Assembly: GCF_001723055.1 (NCBI RefSeq)
Contig: NZ_MDCR01000161.1
Coordinates: forward strand, 1-64,000
Direction: 5' to 3'
Length of the DNA stretch: 64,000 nucleotides
From: Streptomyces niveus
Lineage (GTDB): Bacteria; Actinomycetota; Actinomycetes; Streptomycetales; Streptomycetaceae
The notes beneath the pieces were generated by a model, which saw nothing but the letters and a program-made list of their open reading frames with translations, did no database searches and had not been told where the DNA came from. Made by a program: the position numbers and the translations under genes. This document shows positions 33,271 through 41,785 of the stretch, one piece after another; position 1 is the first letter of the stretch; each line of letters starts with the position of its first letter.

Positions 33271-34911
33271 ATGGACGAGATGAGGGATGTCTTCCAGCCT
33301 CTTCAGGCGGCTGACCCGGCCGAGGTGGCGGGTTACCGGCTCGCCGCCCGGCTGGGGGCCGGTGGCATGGGGCGGGTCTACCTCGCGCATACCCAGGGCG
33401 GCCGGCCCGTGGCGATCAAGGTGGTGCGGCCCGAGCTGGCGGACGACCCGGACTTCCGGCGACGGTTCGGCCGGGAGATCAGGGCGGCCCAGCGCGTACG
33501 CGGGGCGTACACCGCCGAGTTGATCGACGCCGACGCCGACGGTGTACCGCCCTGGCTGGCCACGTTGTACGTGCCCGGGCCCTCCTTGGCGGAGGCCGTG
33601 GCACGTCAGGGTCCGCTGTCGGTGACCGCCGTGCTGTGGCTGATGGCGGGGATGGCCGAGGCGTTGCAGGCCATCCATGCCGAGGGCATCGTGCACCGGG
33701 ACCTCAAGCCGTCGAACGTGCTGCTCGCCGCCGACGGGCCGCGCGTGATCGACTTCGGCATCGCACTCGCCGCGGCCGACGCCACTTCGTACACGGCGAC
33801 GGGGCACACGGTCGGCACGCCCGCGTACATGGCACCGGAGCAGGCATCCGGACAAGAGGTCACGGCGGCGGCCGATGTCTTCGCTCTCGCCCAGACGGCG
33901 GCGTTCGCGGCGCTGGGCAGGCCGCTGTACGGCGACGGCCCGGGTGTCTACGTGCTGTACCGGATCGTGCACTCCGGCCCGGACCTGTCCCTGTTGCCCG
34001 AGGCTCTGCGTCCGCTCTTCGCCCGTTGCCTCGCCGCCGATCCGGCGGAGCGGGCGACACCGGCGGAGATCGTGGAGTGGTGCCGGCAGCGGTTGGGGGC
34101 GGACGCCGACGCGGGCGGGGCACCGGCCGTGTGGCGGGAGATCAGCGGACCGGAGGTCGCAGTTCCGCCACCGGTGCCCGACCCCACCCCGGTACAGCCA
34201 CAGCCGCTGATCGCGCCTCCGCACCCCCCGGCCGGCTCGCTGCGGCCGACGCGGGCGGGTGGGCAGGCCGGCAGACGGCGTACCGCGCGGATCATGGTGA
34301 TCGCTTCGGCGGTGGGCGCGCTGCTCCTGACGGTGCTGGCCTGGCGGGTCCTGGACGCGGAGGGCCGGAACGACCACCGGGACACCGCCGGCCCGTCGGC
34401 GTCCGTGACGGGCCCGGAGTCGCGGCCGTCGGACGCCTCGGACGCCCCGAACTCGGGGGGCTCCTCGGACTCGGGCGGCTCAGCGGCTCCGGGCGCCGGA
34501 GAACCCGTGGCCGAGGCGTCGTCCCAGGAGCCACAGCCCGAGCCGTACCCCTTGGTGATGCTGGACCGGAAGAACTCGATGAACCTCGAAGACCCGCACG
34601 CGGATGCGAAGCGAGGCGCGGGGGACATCCGCTTCGACTGCCCGACGGTCGGCTGCCAACTGGAGAGCGACACAAGCGTGTTCGTCCAGTTGCACCGCAA
34701 GCCGGGCGGCACTCTCGAAGATTGCCGCCTGCTGCTCAAGAACGCGAAGGACAACAGCCTCCCGCTCGCCGGCGCGGCGAACGGCAGCGAGATCTGCGTC
34801 AAAGGCCCCTCAGGGGACATCGGGCTGCTCGTGATCTCGACGAAGTCGACCGCGATGCCGGACATCGCCTTTCTCCAGGGTGACCTGACGATCTGGCGAG
34901 ACGCGGCCTAG
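33271..34911 (+). CDS. membrane Ser/Thr protein kinase
   Basis: A 546-residue kinase starting at ATG 33271 after GGGGGAG; an upstream in-frame TTG at 33238 would add 11 residues. Kinase domain ~22-285 has GAGGMGRVYLA, Lys50, HRDLKPSNV, DFGIAL and MAPEQASG. A proline-rich linker, one membrane helix near residue 345 (IMVIASAVGALLLTVLAW) and a Ser/Gly/Pro-rich stalk follow. The C-terminal outer domain of about 110 residues has three cysteines (FDCPTVGC; EDCRLLL; EICVKG) and is not recognised. Second such kinase in the window. Confidence 0.9.
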   Translation: MDEMRDVFQPLQAADPAEVAGYRLAARLGAGGMGRVYLAHTQGGRPVAIKVVRPELADDPDFRRRFGREIRAAQRVRGAYTAELIDADADGVPPWLATLYVPGPSLAEAVARQGPLSVTAVLWLMAGMAEALQAIHAEGIVHRDLKPSNVLLAADGPRVIDFGIALAAADATSYTATGHTVGTPAYMAPEQASGQEVTAAADVFALAQTAAFAALGRPLYGDGPGVYVLYRIVHSGPDLSLLPEALRPLFARCLAADPAERATPAEIVEWCRQRLGADADAGGAPAVWREISGPEVAVPPPVPDPTPVQPQPLIAPPHPPAGSLRPTRAGGQAGRRRTARIMVIASAVGALLLTVLAWRVLDAEGRNDHRDTAGPSASVTGPESRPSDASDAPNSGGSSDSGGSAAPGAGEPVAEASSQEPQPEPYPLVMLDRKNSMNLEDPHADAKRGAGDIRFDCPTVGCQLESDTSVFVQLHRKPGGTLEDCRLLLKNAKDNSLPLAGAANGSEICVKGPSGDIGLLVISTKSTAMPDIAFLQGDLTIWRDAA

Positions 34912-34920
34912 AGCCGTTGT

Positions 34921-35190
34921 TCAGGCCGTGCGAGCGGCTTTCTCGACGGCGGACCGCAGCTCGTCCACGCCGATCCCGACGGCTGCGGCGTGTTCCGCGA
35001 AGGCGTTCTCGACGGCGGCCGCAGCTTCCACCCACGGTCGCCACTCCTGCGGCGACGAGCCGCGCGACCGTGCCTCCTCGGCCGCGGCGTTCAGCGTCCG
35101 CTGAAGGTCGATCAGTGATTCCGGAGGTCCGCTTTCGTTGCTCACGGGGGCATCGTAGGCGGCGCCGCCACGGCAGCGGCGGTTATCCAT
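34921..35190 (-). CDS. small conserved-looking hypothetical protein
   Basis: An 89-residue mostly helical, acidic protein (SLIDLQRTLNAAAEEARSRG; EWRPWVEAAAAVENAFAEHA). No domain is recognised. The ATG at 35190 has a purine-rich AGAGAAGAGAA upstream; a GTG at 35145 would give 74 residues and matches where the regular helix pattern begins, so the start is uncertain. It converges on the kinase gene with only 9 bp between stops. Confidence 0.5.
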   Translation of the reverse strand: MDNRRCRGGAAYDAPVSNESGPPESLIDLQRTLNAAAEEARSRGSSPQEWRPWVEAAAAVENAFAEHAAAVGIGVDELRSAVEKAARTA

Positions 35191-35295
35191 CGTTCTCTTC
35201 TCTGCCGCCGAAGTGCTTCTGTCGCGCGGCGACAGCGGCCCGCCGTTCATCAAGCCGACGTACGGTATTCCATAACCCGTAATCTTCAATTCTCC

Positions 35296-35328
35296 ATTGG
35301 TTACCGGAAGTTGCCTATTGGCTGCCGG
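35296..35328 (+). promoter_or_regulatory. spaced direct repeats upstream of secreted-protein gene
   Basis: ATTGGTTACCGG at 35296 and ATTGGCTGCCGG at 35317 are direct repeats with a 21-bp period (two helical turns), in a 303-bp gap that is AT-richer than its surroundings. They lie about 165 bp before the secreted-protein start and could bind an activator. Nothing else is recognised in the gap. Confidence 0.4.
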
Positions 35329-35493
35329 CGGCGGGCTCCGTAATGGCCCGCACTAAACGCGTACGGGAAAAGACTTCACGGAATCGTGCAACCATTCACC
35401 GATTCTCCATGTCTGATCAGTGGAGTCAGCGGACTTCAGAGACTGACTGGATCGGGCGTCCCGTGCGCCCCTTTTGCAGACGTGGGGAAACAC

Positions 35494-36333
35494 ATGCGCA
35501 TTCGTGCCTCTGTCGCGGTAATGACAGGCGCCCTGGCCCTTTCCGCTCTCGCCGTCCCGGCGGCGCAGGCGGATGACAGCAACTCCGTCTCCAAGTTCAC
35601 GCGGAGCGTCAAGGCCGACGCGGCGGTCGGCCCGTCCGACGACGTCAGCGGAGACACCACCATCTCGAACGTGGTCGTGAACGGCGGCAAGCCCGTCGTC
35701 ATGGGCGCGACCACCAAGAACACCTTCACGGTCAGCTTCACCGCCGCGGACGACTCGGGCATCGACTGGGCCGCCGCGGTGGTCTGGCGCGGTTCGACCT
35801 TCGACGACCTCGACGGCGGCATGGTGCCCAACGAGGAAGAGGCCGTCTGCACCAAGGTCAACACCACGACCTCCACCTGCAAGCAGACCTTCACCTTCGA
35901 CGCCAACTACGACCTGGTGAACAGCCTGGCCGGCGGCTGGAAGGTCTGGGCGCTCGCTCAGGGCACGGACTTCGACTTCGTCCAGAAGGACAACGCCAAG
36001 GGCTTCAGCCTCCAGCGCATGTCGAAGCTGACGGTCAACGCGTCGCCCGAGCCGGTGGTGAAGGGCAAGACCATCACCGTCACCGGCGCGCTGACCCGTG
36101 CCGACTGGGAGACGAACAAGTACGCGGGACTCAGCGGCCAGTCGGTGGTTCTCCAGTTCCGCAAGGCGGGCACCACCAACTACACCAACGTCAAGGGCAT
36201 CAAGTCGGCCACGGGCGGCGCGCTGAAGACCACGGTCACGGCGTCCACCGACGGCTACTACCGCTTCACCTACGCGGGCATCGCGTCCACGGCGGCGGTC
36301 AGCGCCGCGGGTGACTACGTCGACGTGAAGTAG
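35494..36333 (+). CDS. secreted protein of unknown function (Ig-like/DUF5707-like)
   Basis: A 279-residue exported protein. The signal peptide is MRIRASVAVMTGALALSALA, followed by an Ala-x-Ala site near residue 27 (AAQADD). The mature part is beta-rich: a first domain with FTVSFTAADDSGIDWA and a disulfide-size cysteine pair (EEAVCTK; TSTCKQ), and a second Ig-like domain from about residue 185 (LTVNASPEPVVKGKTITVTG). It resembles the DUF5707 or calcium-binding proteins of Streptomyces, but the assignment is loose. A strong terminator follows at 36355. Confidence 0.7.
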   Translation: MRIRASVAVMTGALALSALAVPAAQADDSNSVSKFTRSVKADAAVGPSDDVSGDTTISNVVVNGGKPVVMGATTKNTFTVSFTAADDSGIDWAAAVVWRGSTFDDLDGGMVPNEEEAVCTKVNTTTSTCKQTFTFDANYDLVNSLAGGWKVWALAQGTDFDFVQKDNAKGFSLQRMSKLTVNASPEPVVKGKTITVTGALTRADWETNKYAGLSGQSVVLQFRKAGTTNYTNVKGIKSATGGALKTTVTASTDGYYRFTYAGIASTAAVSAAGDYVDVK

Positions 36334-36354
36334 CCCGTAGCCCCGCAGACCACT

Positions 36355-36383
36355 GAACCCCCGGGCCGTCGGCCCGGGGGTTC
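36355..36383 (+). terminator. Rho-independent-like hairpin
   Basis: GAACCCCCGGGCC and GGCCCGGGGGTTC form a perfect 13-bp stem with a 3-nt loop, 22 bp after the secreted-protein stop. There is no U-tract, as is usual in Streptomyces. It also lies 33 bp from the convergent FG-GAP gene end. Confidence 0.85.
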
Positions 36384-36415
36384 GTCGTGGAGCCCGTGAG
36401 ACAGACCTCGCGCGG

Positions 36416-37861
36416 TTATCCGGCGAGGACGTCGCCGAAGTACGACAGGCCCGAGGGTCCGCCGACCGAGGCGGCGCCGAAGGAGGTCGAACCGGTGGCG
36501 GTGACGCCGCTCGTACCGGACTTGAAGAGCCAGACCGAACCCGCGCCCCCGTTCTCGGCGAAGGCGCCGGCGATCAGCTCCGCGCGGCCGTCGTTGTTGC
36601 TGTCCGTGAGTTCGACGGAGGAGCCGAACTGGTCGTCGGCCTCGGCCGCACCCGGTACGCCCGCCGTGTCCTGCGTGAAGCTCTTGGAACCCGTGCCGGT
36701 CAGGCCCTTGGCGGAGCCCCGCAGCACGGTGACCGTACCCGTGGCCCGCTTGCTTCCCGTCGCCTCGGCCGGTGCGCCGATCGCGATGTCCGCGTAGCCG
36801 TCGCGGTTGGTGTCACCCGCGGCCAGACTCCACCCAAAGCGGTCACCCTTCTTGGCGGTGCCGGGAACCGCGGTGGTGTCCTGGGTGATACGGACCGGGG
36901 TACGGGTGGACAGCCCGGCCGCGCTGCCGTACGTCACGGTGACCGCGCCTCCGAGACCGCCGTTGGGTTCGTCGGTGGACTTCTCCATGAAGTTGCCGGT
37001 GACGATGTCGCCGTAACCGTCCTTGTCGACATCGGAGATGACCGCCGCGTAGCCCCCGGCGACCTTGCTCGACGCCTTGAGACCGGTCGTGCTCCCCTTG
37101 TAGAGGACGCTGCGGGTCCGGTACGCGCTACCGCTCTCCTCCTGGCCCATGACCAGGAGGTCGGTCGCGCCGTCGCCGTTGACGTTCCCCGCGACGATCC
37201 TGTCGGCGTTGATGCCGGTCTGGCTCATCGTGTCGATTCCGACGAGGCCCGCCGCCTTGCCGGTCCGGGAGATGGGTCCCTTGAAGATGTTCAGCTCGGG
37301 TGCGGCGATGTTGACGGCGGCCAGGTCGGTGCGGCCGTCCCCGTCGAAGTCACCGGAAGCAAGGCCCCAGCCGAGCTCGTTGCGGTACTTGGGCAGCGGC
37401 GCCGAGATGTCGACGGCGGACTTCAGCCCGCTCGCGCCGCCCCAGACGACGGTGATGACGCCGGAGGAGTCTGTGCTGCCGATCCGCTCGCCGTGCACGC
37501 CGACGACCAGGTCGGTGTATCCGTCACCGTCGAGGTCACCGGTGGTGAGACGGTCGCCGAAGTAGTCACTGGTCTCCGGCGTTCCCGGAATGCCGGTGGT
37601 GGCCTGGCTGATGATGGTGCGCTTGGACTTGTCGAGCCCGTTCTTGGTGCCGTAGACGACGGCCACGTACCCGGCCCCCGCCTTCCCACTGATCTTCCCG
37701 AGGGGCGCGGCGATCGCGAGATCGCGGTAACCGTCGCCGTTGAAGTCGCCCTGCATCCCGGACGGCGCCGCGACGGCGCTGCCCCCGGCGGCGAGAAGCA
37801 GCCCGCTGACGAGGGCGGCCGATGCGGTGGTCGCGAGGATGGTGCGGAGGTTCTGCTGCAT
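36416..37861 (-). CDS. secreted FG-GAP/integrin-alpha-type beta-propeller protein
   Basis: A 481-residue exported protein. The signal peptide runs to an AVAA site near residue 32. About seven FG-GAP repeats follow, each with a calcium-binding Asp-rich loop such as DFNGDGYRDLAI, DLDGDGYTDLVVG, DFDGDGRTDLAA, DVDKDGYGDIV, DTNRDGYADIAIG and DSNNDGRAELIAG. These form an integrin-like seven-bladed propeller. It is probably an extracellular adhesion or recognition protein; no catalytic domain is present. Confidence 0.9.
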   Translation of the reverse strand: MQQNLRTILATTASAALVSGLLLAAGGSAVAAPSGMQGDFNGDGYRDLAIAAPLGKISGKAGAGYVAVVYGTKNGLDKSKRTIISQATTGIPGTPETSDYFGDRLTTGDLDGDGYTDLVVGVHGERIGSTDSSGVITVVWGGASGLKSAVDISAPLPKYRNELGWGLASGDFDGDGRTDLAAVNIAAPELNIFKGPISRTGKAAGLVGIDTMSQTGINADRIVAGNVNGDGATDLLVMGQEESGSAYRTRSVLYKGSTTGLKASSKVAGGYAAVISDVDKDGYGDIVTGNFMEKSTDEPNGGLGGAVTVTYGSAAGLSTRTPVRITQDTTAVPGTAKKGDRFGWSLAAGDTNRDGYADIAIGAPAEATGSKRATGTVTVLRGSAKGLTGTGSKSFTQDTAGVPGAAEADDQFGSSVELTDSNNDGRAELIAGAFAENGGAGSVWLFKSGTSGVTATGSTSFGAASVGGPSGLSYFGDVLAG

Positions 37862-38040
37862 GCGTGTCTTTTTCTCCTACGGCACGCCGGACGCCGTGAC
37901 GGCTGTCCGATTCGGTGTTCCGATCCGACGACGTGCCGAGGGGGCCGGCTCCTGCCAAGCTCCCGACCCCGTACACACGCATCGCTCGATGCAGGTGTGA
38001 CCACCGAAGGGGCCCGGGGGTTGTACGGGCTCCGCCGCTG

Positions 38041-38877
38041 CTAGCCCGCCGGTTCCGGGGAGGGGCGGAAGCCGTTGGGGGCGGTGGGGGACGTGTAACC
38101 CTGTTCCATCGAGAGCGTGCGGGCCGCTCGCAGGGCCGTTTCGGTGGCGCGGGTGCGGGCCAGGGGGTCGCGCATGCGGCGGCCCGCCGCGGCCAGGGTG
38201 ATGCTGGACGTCGTCTGTCCGGTGGAGCCGAACACCGGGGCGGACACGGCCCAGACGTCGTCGTCCAGTTCGTTCTCGCACACGTCGAAACCCTGCATCC
38301 GTACCTGCACGAGATGCGCGGTCACGTGCTCCTCCGTGTGCGGGGTGTCCGCCGTGTAGGCCGTCAACTCCTGTGCGCGCAGCACCCTGGCGACGGTCTC
38401 GGGGGTCTGGTACGCGAGGATGCTGCGCGCCGAGGCGGCGGCGTGCGGTGGCATGTCCTGGCCGACGCGGACGAACAGGCGCAGCGGGTGTATGCCCTCG
38501 ACCAGGGCCACGCAGAGCAGGCGGGTGCCGGTGAGTTCGGTGAGGAACACCGTCTCGCCGCTCTCCCTCGCGGCCTCCTCCATGGGGCGCGGTGGGCTGA
38601 CCGCCGTGCCCTGGGAGGCGACGGCCATCGTGGACAGTTCGGTGAAGGCCGGTCCGAGGAAGTAGCGGCGGTTGGTGGGGGAGCGGGTCACGTAGCGTTC
38701 TTCGACGAGCGCGGCCATCACCCGGTGCAGGCTGCCTATCGGGATGCCCAACTCCTCGTGCAGCTGTTGCAACGACATACCGCGCGAGTGGGCCGCGATG
38801 GCCCGCAGGACGCGCAGCGTTCTGGTGTAACTGTCGGTACTCAGCGGTCTGTCCGTTCGTTGAGGCCAAGGAACCAC
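38041..38877 (-). CDS. IclR-family transcriptional regulator
   Basis: A 278-residue regulator. The N-terminal winged helix (MSLQQLHEELGIPIGSLHRV, about residues 34-53) is followed by the IclR effector domain (FLTELTGTRLLCVALVEG; PPHAAASARSILAY; VSAPVFGSTG). It is next to the nucleoside phosphorylase on the same strand and 1.2 kb from the divergent pyrimidine operon, making it the natural regulator of that system. IclR proteins often govern catabolic operons, in line with the catabolic reading of the neighbours. Confidence 0.88.
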   Translation of the reverse strand: MVPWPQRTDRPLSTDSYTRTLRVLRAIAAHSRGMSLQQLHEELGIPIGSLHRVMAALVEERYVTRSPTNRRYFLGPAFTELSTMAVASQGTAVSPPRPMEEAARESGETVFLTELTGTRLLCVALVEGIHPLRLFVRVGQDMPPHAAASARSILAYQTPETVARVLRAQELTAYTADTPHTEEHVTAHLVQVRMQGFDVCENELDDDVWAVSAPVFGSTGQTTSSITLAAAGRRMRDPLARTRATETALRAARTLSMEQGYTSPTAPNGFRPSPEPAG

Positions 38878-38917
38878 CCGGCGCCTGCCGGGCGCTGTTC
38901 AGGACGTGACCGCGGAG

Positions 38918-39727
38918 TCACGTGACCGCGGAGTCCGCCTGCGGAGCGTCGTCGTTCGAGAGTAGCTCCGCGGCGCTCACGGCCACCCGCAGCATGGCGA
39001 GTTGGGCGGGACGGTAGTCCTCCAGCCAGTCGTCGGTGGCCCGGTTGGCGTGCGCGACCAGGACGGCGCCCGCCCGTACGCCGAGGGCCCCGGCCACCGC
39101 CAGCACCGTCTCGGTCTCCATCTCCACTCCGTCGACGCCCAGTCCGCGCAGGACGTCCATCCGCGCGGCGGCACGTTCCTCGTGTCCGGGGAGCGGTCGT
39201 CCCTGCCCGAGGTAGTACGAGTCGACCGTGGCGACGGTGATCTCGGTGAGCGGTACGTCGAGGCCGAGCGCCGCCCGCCGGAGCGCGGTCAGTACGGCCG
39301 GATGGGCCGCCGGTCCTGCCGGGCCGGCGGGATAGTGCGAGGCGGCGCCGCTGCCCGGCACCGCCCTGGTGGCCGCGCAGACGGTGCCTGGCGGTATACG
39401 GCCCGTCAGGGCGCCCATGCCGCCGGTGCGCAGCACGGTCCTGACGCCGAGCCGGGCGAGTTCGACGACGGCGATCTCGGTGGAGGGCCCTCCGATGCCG
39501 GTCGAGCAGACCGCGATCCGCCGGCCGCCGGGCGCCCGGCCGACGCCGACCCTGAACTCCCGGTTCTGGCCGAGGATCCGGAAGTCGTCGAGCACCTCGG
39601 CGGTCAGGTCGACCCGGGCGGGGTCTCCCGGGAGCAGGCAGACCGGTGGGAGGGCTTCGGCGGCGGCGCCGGCCGGGAGATGCGGCGGCGCCCCCCTGTG
39701 CCATGGATCCTGCGCGCTTCTCGCCAT
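38918..39727 (-). CDS. nucleoside phosphorylase (uridine phosphorylase-like)
   Basis: A 269-residue PNP_UDP family protein. Visible: PVCLLPGDPARVDL at the N-terminus (phosphate-binding loop of uridine phosphorylase), STGIGGPSTEIAVVEL near residues 76-91, RTGGMGAL, and the nucleoside-binding VDGVEMETETVLAVA (Met-Glu pair). It cleaves a nucleoside with phosphate to free base and ribose-1-phosphate. The ATG at 39727 has GGAGG 9 bp upstream. Divergent from the orotate-type operon, it may feed free pyrimidine bases into it (inference). Confidence 0.85.
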   Translation of the reverse strand: MARSAQDPWHRGAPPHLPAGAAAEALPPVCLLPGDPARVDLTAEVLDDFRILGQNREFRVGVGRAPGGRRIAVCSTGIGGPSTEIAVVELARLGVRTVLRTGGMGALTGRIPPGTVCAATRAVPGSGAASHYPAGPAGPAAHPAVLTALRRAALGLDVPLTEITVATVDSYYLGQGRPLPGHEERAAARMDVLRGLGVDGVEMETETVLAVAGALGVRAGAVLVAHANRATDDWLEDYRPAQLAMLRVAVSAAELLSNDDAPQADSAVT

Positions 39728-39886
39728 CGGCGACAACCTCCGTATGAGTTGGTGGGTTCAACAGGTGGAAAAGGGATGTGACGGGGTCATAACTTTTCGG
39801 CATCCGGGCCGTGATCGCACGGGCTCGTACGGGCCTCCGTGCGGCCGTGTGCCGCGAGTTGCCGCGAAAAAATCGAACCAGCATCA

Positions 39887-39898
39887 CGGTATACACCG
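39887..39898. promoter_or_regulatory. candidate operator in phosphorylase/transport-operon divergent region
   Basis: CGGTATACACCG is a near-perfect palindrome (CGGT/ACCG arms) in the 351-bp divergent gap, whose only other notable content is a TTGACT sequence at about 39924 that could be a -35 element. It is a candidate IclR site. Confidence 0.35.
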
Positions 39899-40078
39899 AA
39901 TTGCGGGCCAGATCTAGGTCTTGACTGTGGCCGGAAAACAGCTCAACCTGCTGAACAGCGCAGTGGAAACGCCATTTCCAGATACGGAAGCTGCGAGGCG
40001 GTGGTGTGCCGGTGCCCGGAACGATCCCGCCGGGCTCCGTACGGCCACCGAGCCGCCGTGACTATTGAGGAGATCTTC

Positions 40079-40168
40079 ATGCCAGACCACCCCATATCCG
40101 CCGATGGCAGGTGTCACCGCGGCGCCGGCGTCCTGGTCCGCACGACCGCGTGGGCGTGGTCCGCATGA
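40079..40168 (+). CDS. 29-codon leader ORF coupled to ABC ATPase
   Basis: A short frame with a strong GAGGAG ribosome site 10 bp before its ATG runs 29 codons and stops as TGA inside the ATG of the ATPase gene (ATGA at 40165-40168). The peptide begins MPDHPISADG and ends TTAWAWSA; it has no signal or known motif. The ATPase itself has no convincing ribosome site, so this leader most likely delivers ribosomes to it. It might be regulatory (attenuation) or merely coupling. Confidence 0.6.
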   Translation: MPDHPISADGRCHRGAGVLVRTTAWAWSA

Positions 40169-40914
40169 GCCCCCTCCTGTCGGTGCGCGGTGTCCACAAG
40201 ACCTACGCCGCCGCCAAGCGCTCGAAGGTGGTGGCTCTGGAGGACGTCGACCTGGACGTGGGCGAGGGCGAGATCGTCGCGCTCATCGGCCCCTCGGGCT
40301 GTGGCAAGTCGACGCTGCTGAGGATGATGGCCGGCCTGGACACGGACTTCGAAGGTGACCTGAGCTGGAGCGTCCCGCCCCGCCCGGGAAAGGACATCGG
40401 CTTCGTCTTCCAGGAGCCGGCGCTGCTTCCCTGGCGTACGGTGCGGCGCAACGTCTCCCTGGGTCTGGAGGCGCAGCGCGACACCTCGGAGCAGGGGCGC
40501 GAACAGGTGACGACCCTGCTCGACCTGGTCGGTCTCACCGACTTCGCCGACTCGTTCCCCAAGGAGCTGTCCGGCGGCATGCGCCAGCGCACCGCCATCG
40601 CGCGGGCGTTGGCCTACAACCCCCGGATCCTGCTCATGGACGAGCCCTTCGGGGCGCTGGACGCGATCACCAGGGACCGGCTCCACGACGACCTGCTGCG
40701 CATCTGGGAGACGACCCACAAGACGATCGTCCTGGTCACCCACAGCGTCGAGGAGGCCACCTACCTCGCCGACCGCGTGGCCGTGATGTCGGCGCGGCCG
40801 GGCCGTATCAAGGCCGTCCACACCGTCCCCCTGAGCCGTGAACGCACCCCCGAGACCCGGCAGTTGCCCGAGTTCGCGAAGTTCGCCGGCATGCTCCGTC
40901 AGGAGCTGGTGTGA
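40165..40914 (+). CDS. ABC importer ATPase (nitrate/taurine/pyrimidine NMT1-type family)
   Basis: A 249-residue ATPase: Walker A GPSGCGKST (about residues 40-48), Q-loop FVFQEPALLPWRTV, signature LSGGMRQR, Walker B ILLMDEPFGALDA, H-loop LVTHSVEEA. The QEPALLPW segment is typical of SsuB/TauB/ThiZ-type ATPases. It serves the two permeases at 40911 and 42801 and the binding protein at 41786. Start chosen at ATG 40165, which overlaps the leader ORF stop; stop overlaps the permease GTG. Confidence 0.9.
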   Translation: MSPLLSVRGVHKTYAAAKRSKVVALEDVDLDVGEGEIVALIGPSGCGKSTLLRMMAGLDTDFEGDLSWSVPPRPGKDIGFVFQEPALLPWRTVRRNVSLGLEAQRDTSEQGREQVTTLLDLVGLTDFADSFPKELSGGMRQRTAIARALAYNPRILLMDEPFGALDAITRDRLHDDLLRIWETTHKTIVLVTHSVEEATYLADRVAVMSARPGRIKAVHTVPLSRERTPETRQLPEFAKFAGMLRQELV

Positions 40915-41753
40915 GCATGGAGACCCTCACCCGCCGCCGGGGCACCGACCGGGATGTGAAGGGTTCCGCCGCGTCCGGCCCCGGTGACAGCGGCACGGCC
41001 CGCACGGTGGCCGTACGCGTACTGACACCGCTTGCCTATGTGGCGGCCGTGCTGGCCGCCTGGAGCGCGTACGTCTCGCTGGCCGACGTACCGTCCTATC
41101 TGCTGCCCGCGCCCGGTGACGTGCTGGACGCGGGGGTGAAGCTCGTACAGGACGGCACGCTCTGGCCCAACCTCACGTACACCCTGCGCAACATCGTGCT
41201 GGGGTTCGTCGGCGGCTCGCTGATCGGTATCGCCCTGGGCTGGGTCCTGTGGGCCTCCCGCACCGTACGGGAGATCCTCGCCCCCTACATGGTGCTGCTC
41301 CAGGCGGCTCCCAAGATCGCCGTCGCGCCCCTGCTGGTGCTGTGGTTCGGTCTCAGCCTGACCTCGCAGTACGCGCTCATCCTGCTGCTGGTCTTCTTCC
41401 CGATGGCCATGGCCACGGTGCTCGGGCTGAAGGACGTTCCCGCGGACATCGGCACGTTGGGCCGGCTGCTGCATCTGTCCCGCTGGCAGTACCTGCGGAT
41501 GATCCAGCTCCCGGCGGCCGTGCCCGCGCTGCTGGCCGGCGCCAAGATCGCCGTCATCGACGCCATGACCGGCGCGTTCCTGGCGGAGTACCTCGCCTCC
41601 GAACGCGGCCTCGGCTACCTCATGGTGCTCGGCAACACCTCCAGTGACACCCCCCTGTTGATCGCCGCGGTCCTCATCACGGTCGCCGTCGGGCTCCTCG
41701 GCTTCGGCCTCGTCTCCCTGGCCGAGCGCAGGCTGCTGCGCGGACGCCGCTGA
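40911..41753 (+). CDS. ABC importer permease 1
   Basis: A 280-residue BPD_transp_1 permease with six membrane helices and the EAA-loop region (LGLKDVPADIGTLGRLLHLS, near residue 180). The GTG start overlaps the ATPase stop (GTGA). It is followed by the solute-binding lipoprotein. Together with permease 2 it probably forms the heterodimeric channel. Confidence 0.88.
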   Translation: MSMETLTRRRGTDRDVKGSAASGPGDSGTARTVAVRVLTPLAYVAAVLAAWSAYVSLADVPSYLLPAPGDVLDAGVKLVQDGTLWPNLTYTLRNIVLGFVGGSLIGIALGWVLWASRTVREILAPYMVLLQAAPKIAVAPLLVLWFGLSLTSQYALILLLVFFPMAMATVLGLKDVPADIGTLGRLLHLSRWQYLRMIQLPAAVPALLAGAKIAVIDAMTGAFLAEYLASERGLGYLMVLGNTSSDTPLLIAAVLITVAVGLLGFGLVSLAERRLLRGRR

Positions 41754-41785
41754 GTCCCACTCCCACCTCGCCCTAAGGAAAGATC

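Noticed and set aside
36384-36410. Third copy of the tRNA-Gly end after the terminator at 36355
   Set aside because: Shares only TTCGTCGTGGAGC with the 54.5 and 60.3 kb copies and then diverges (CCCGTGAG), too short to call.
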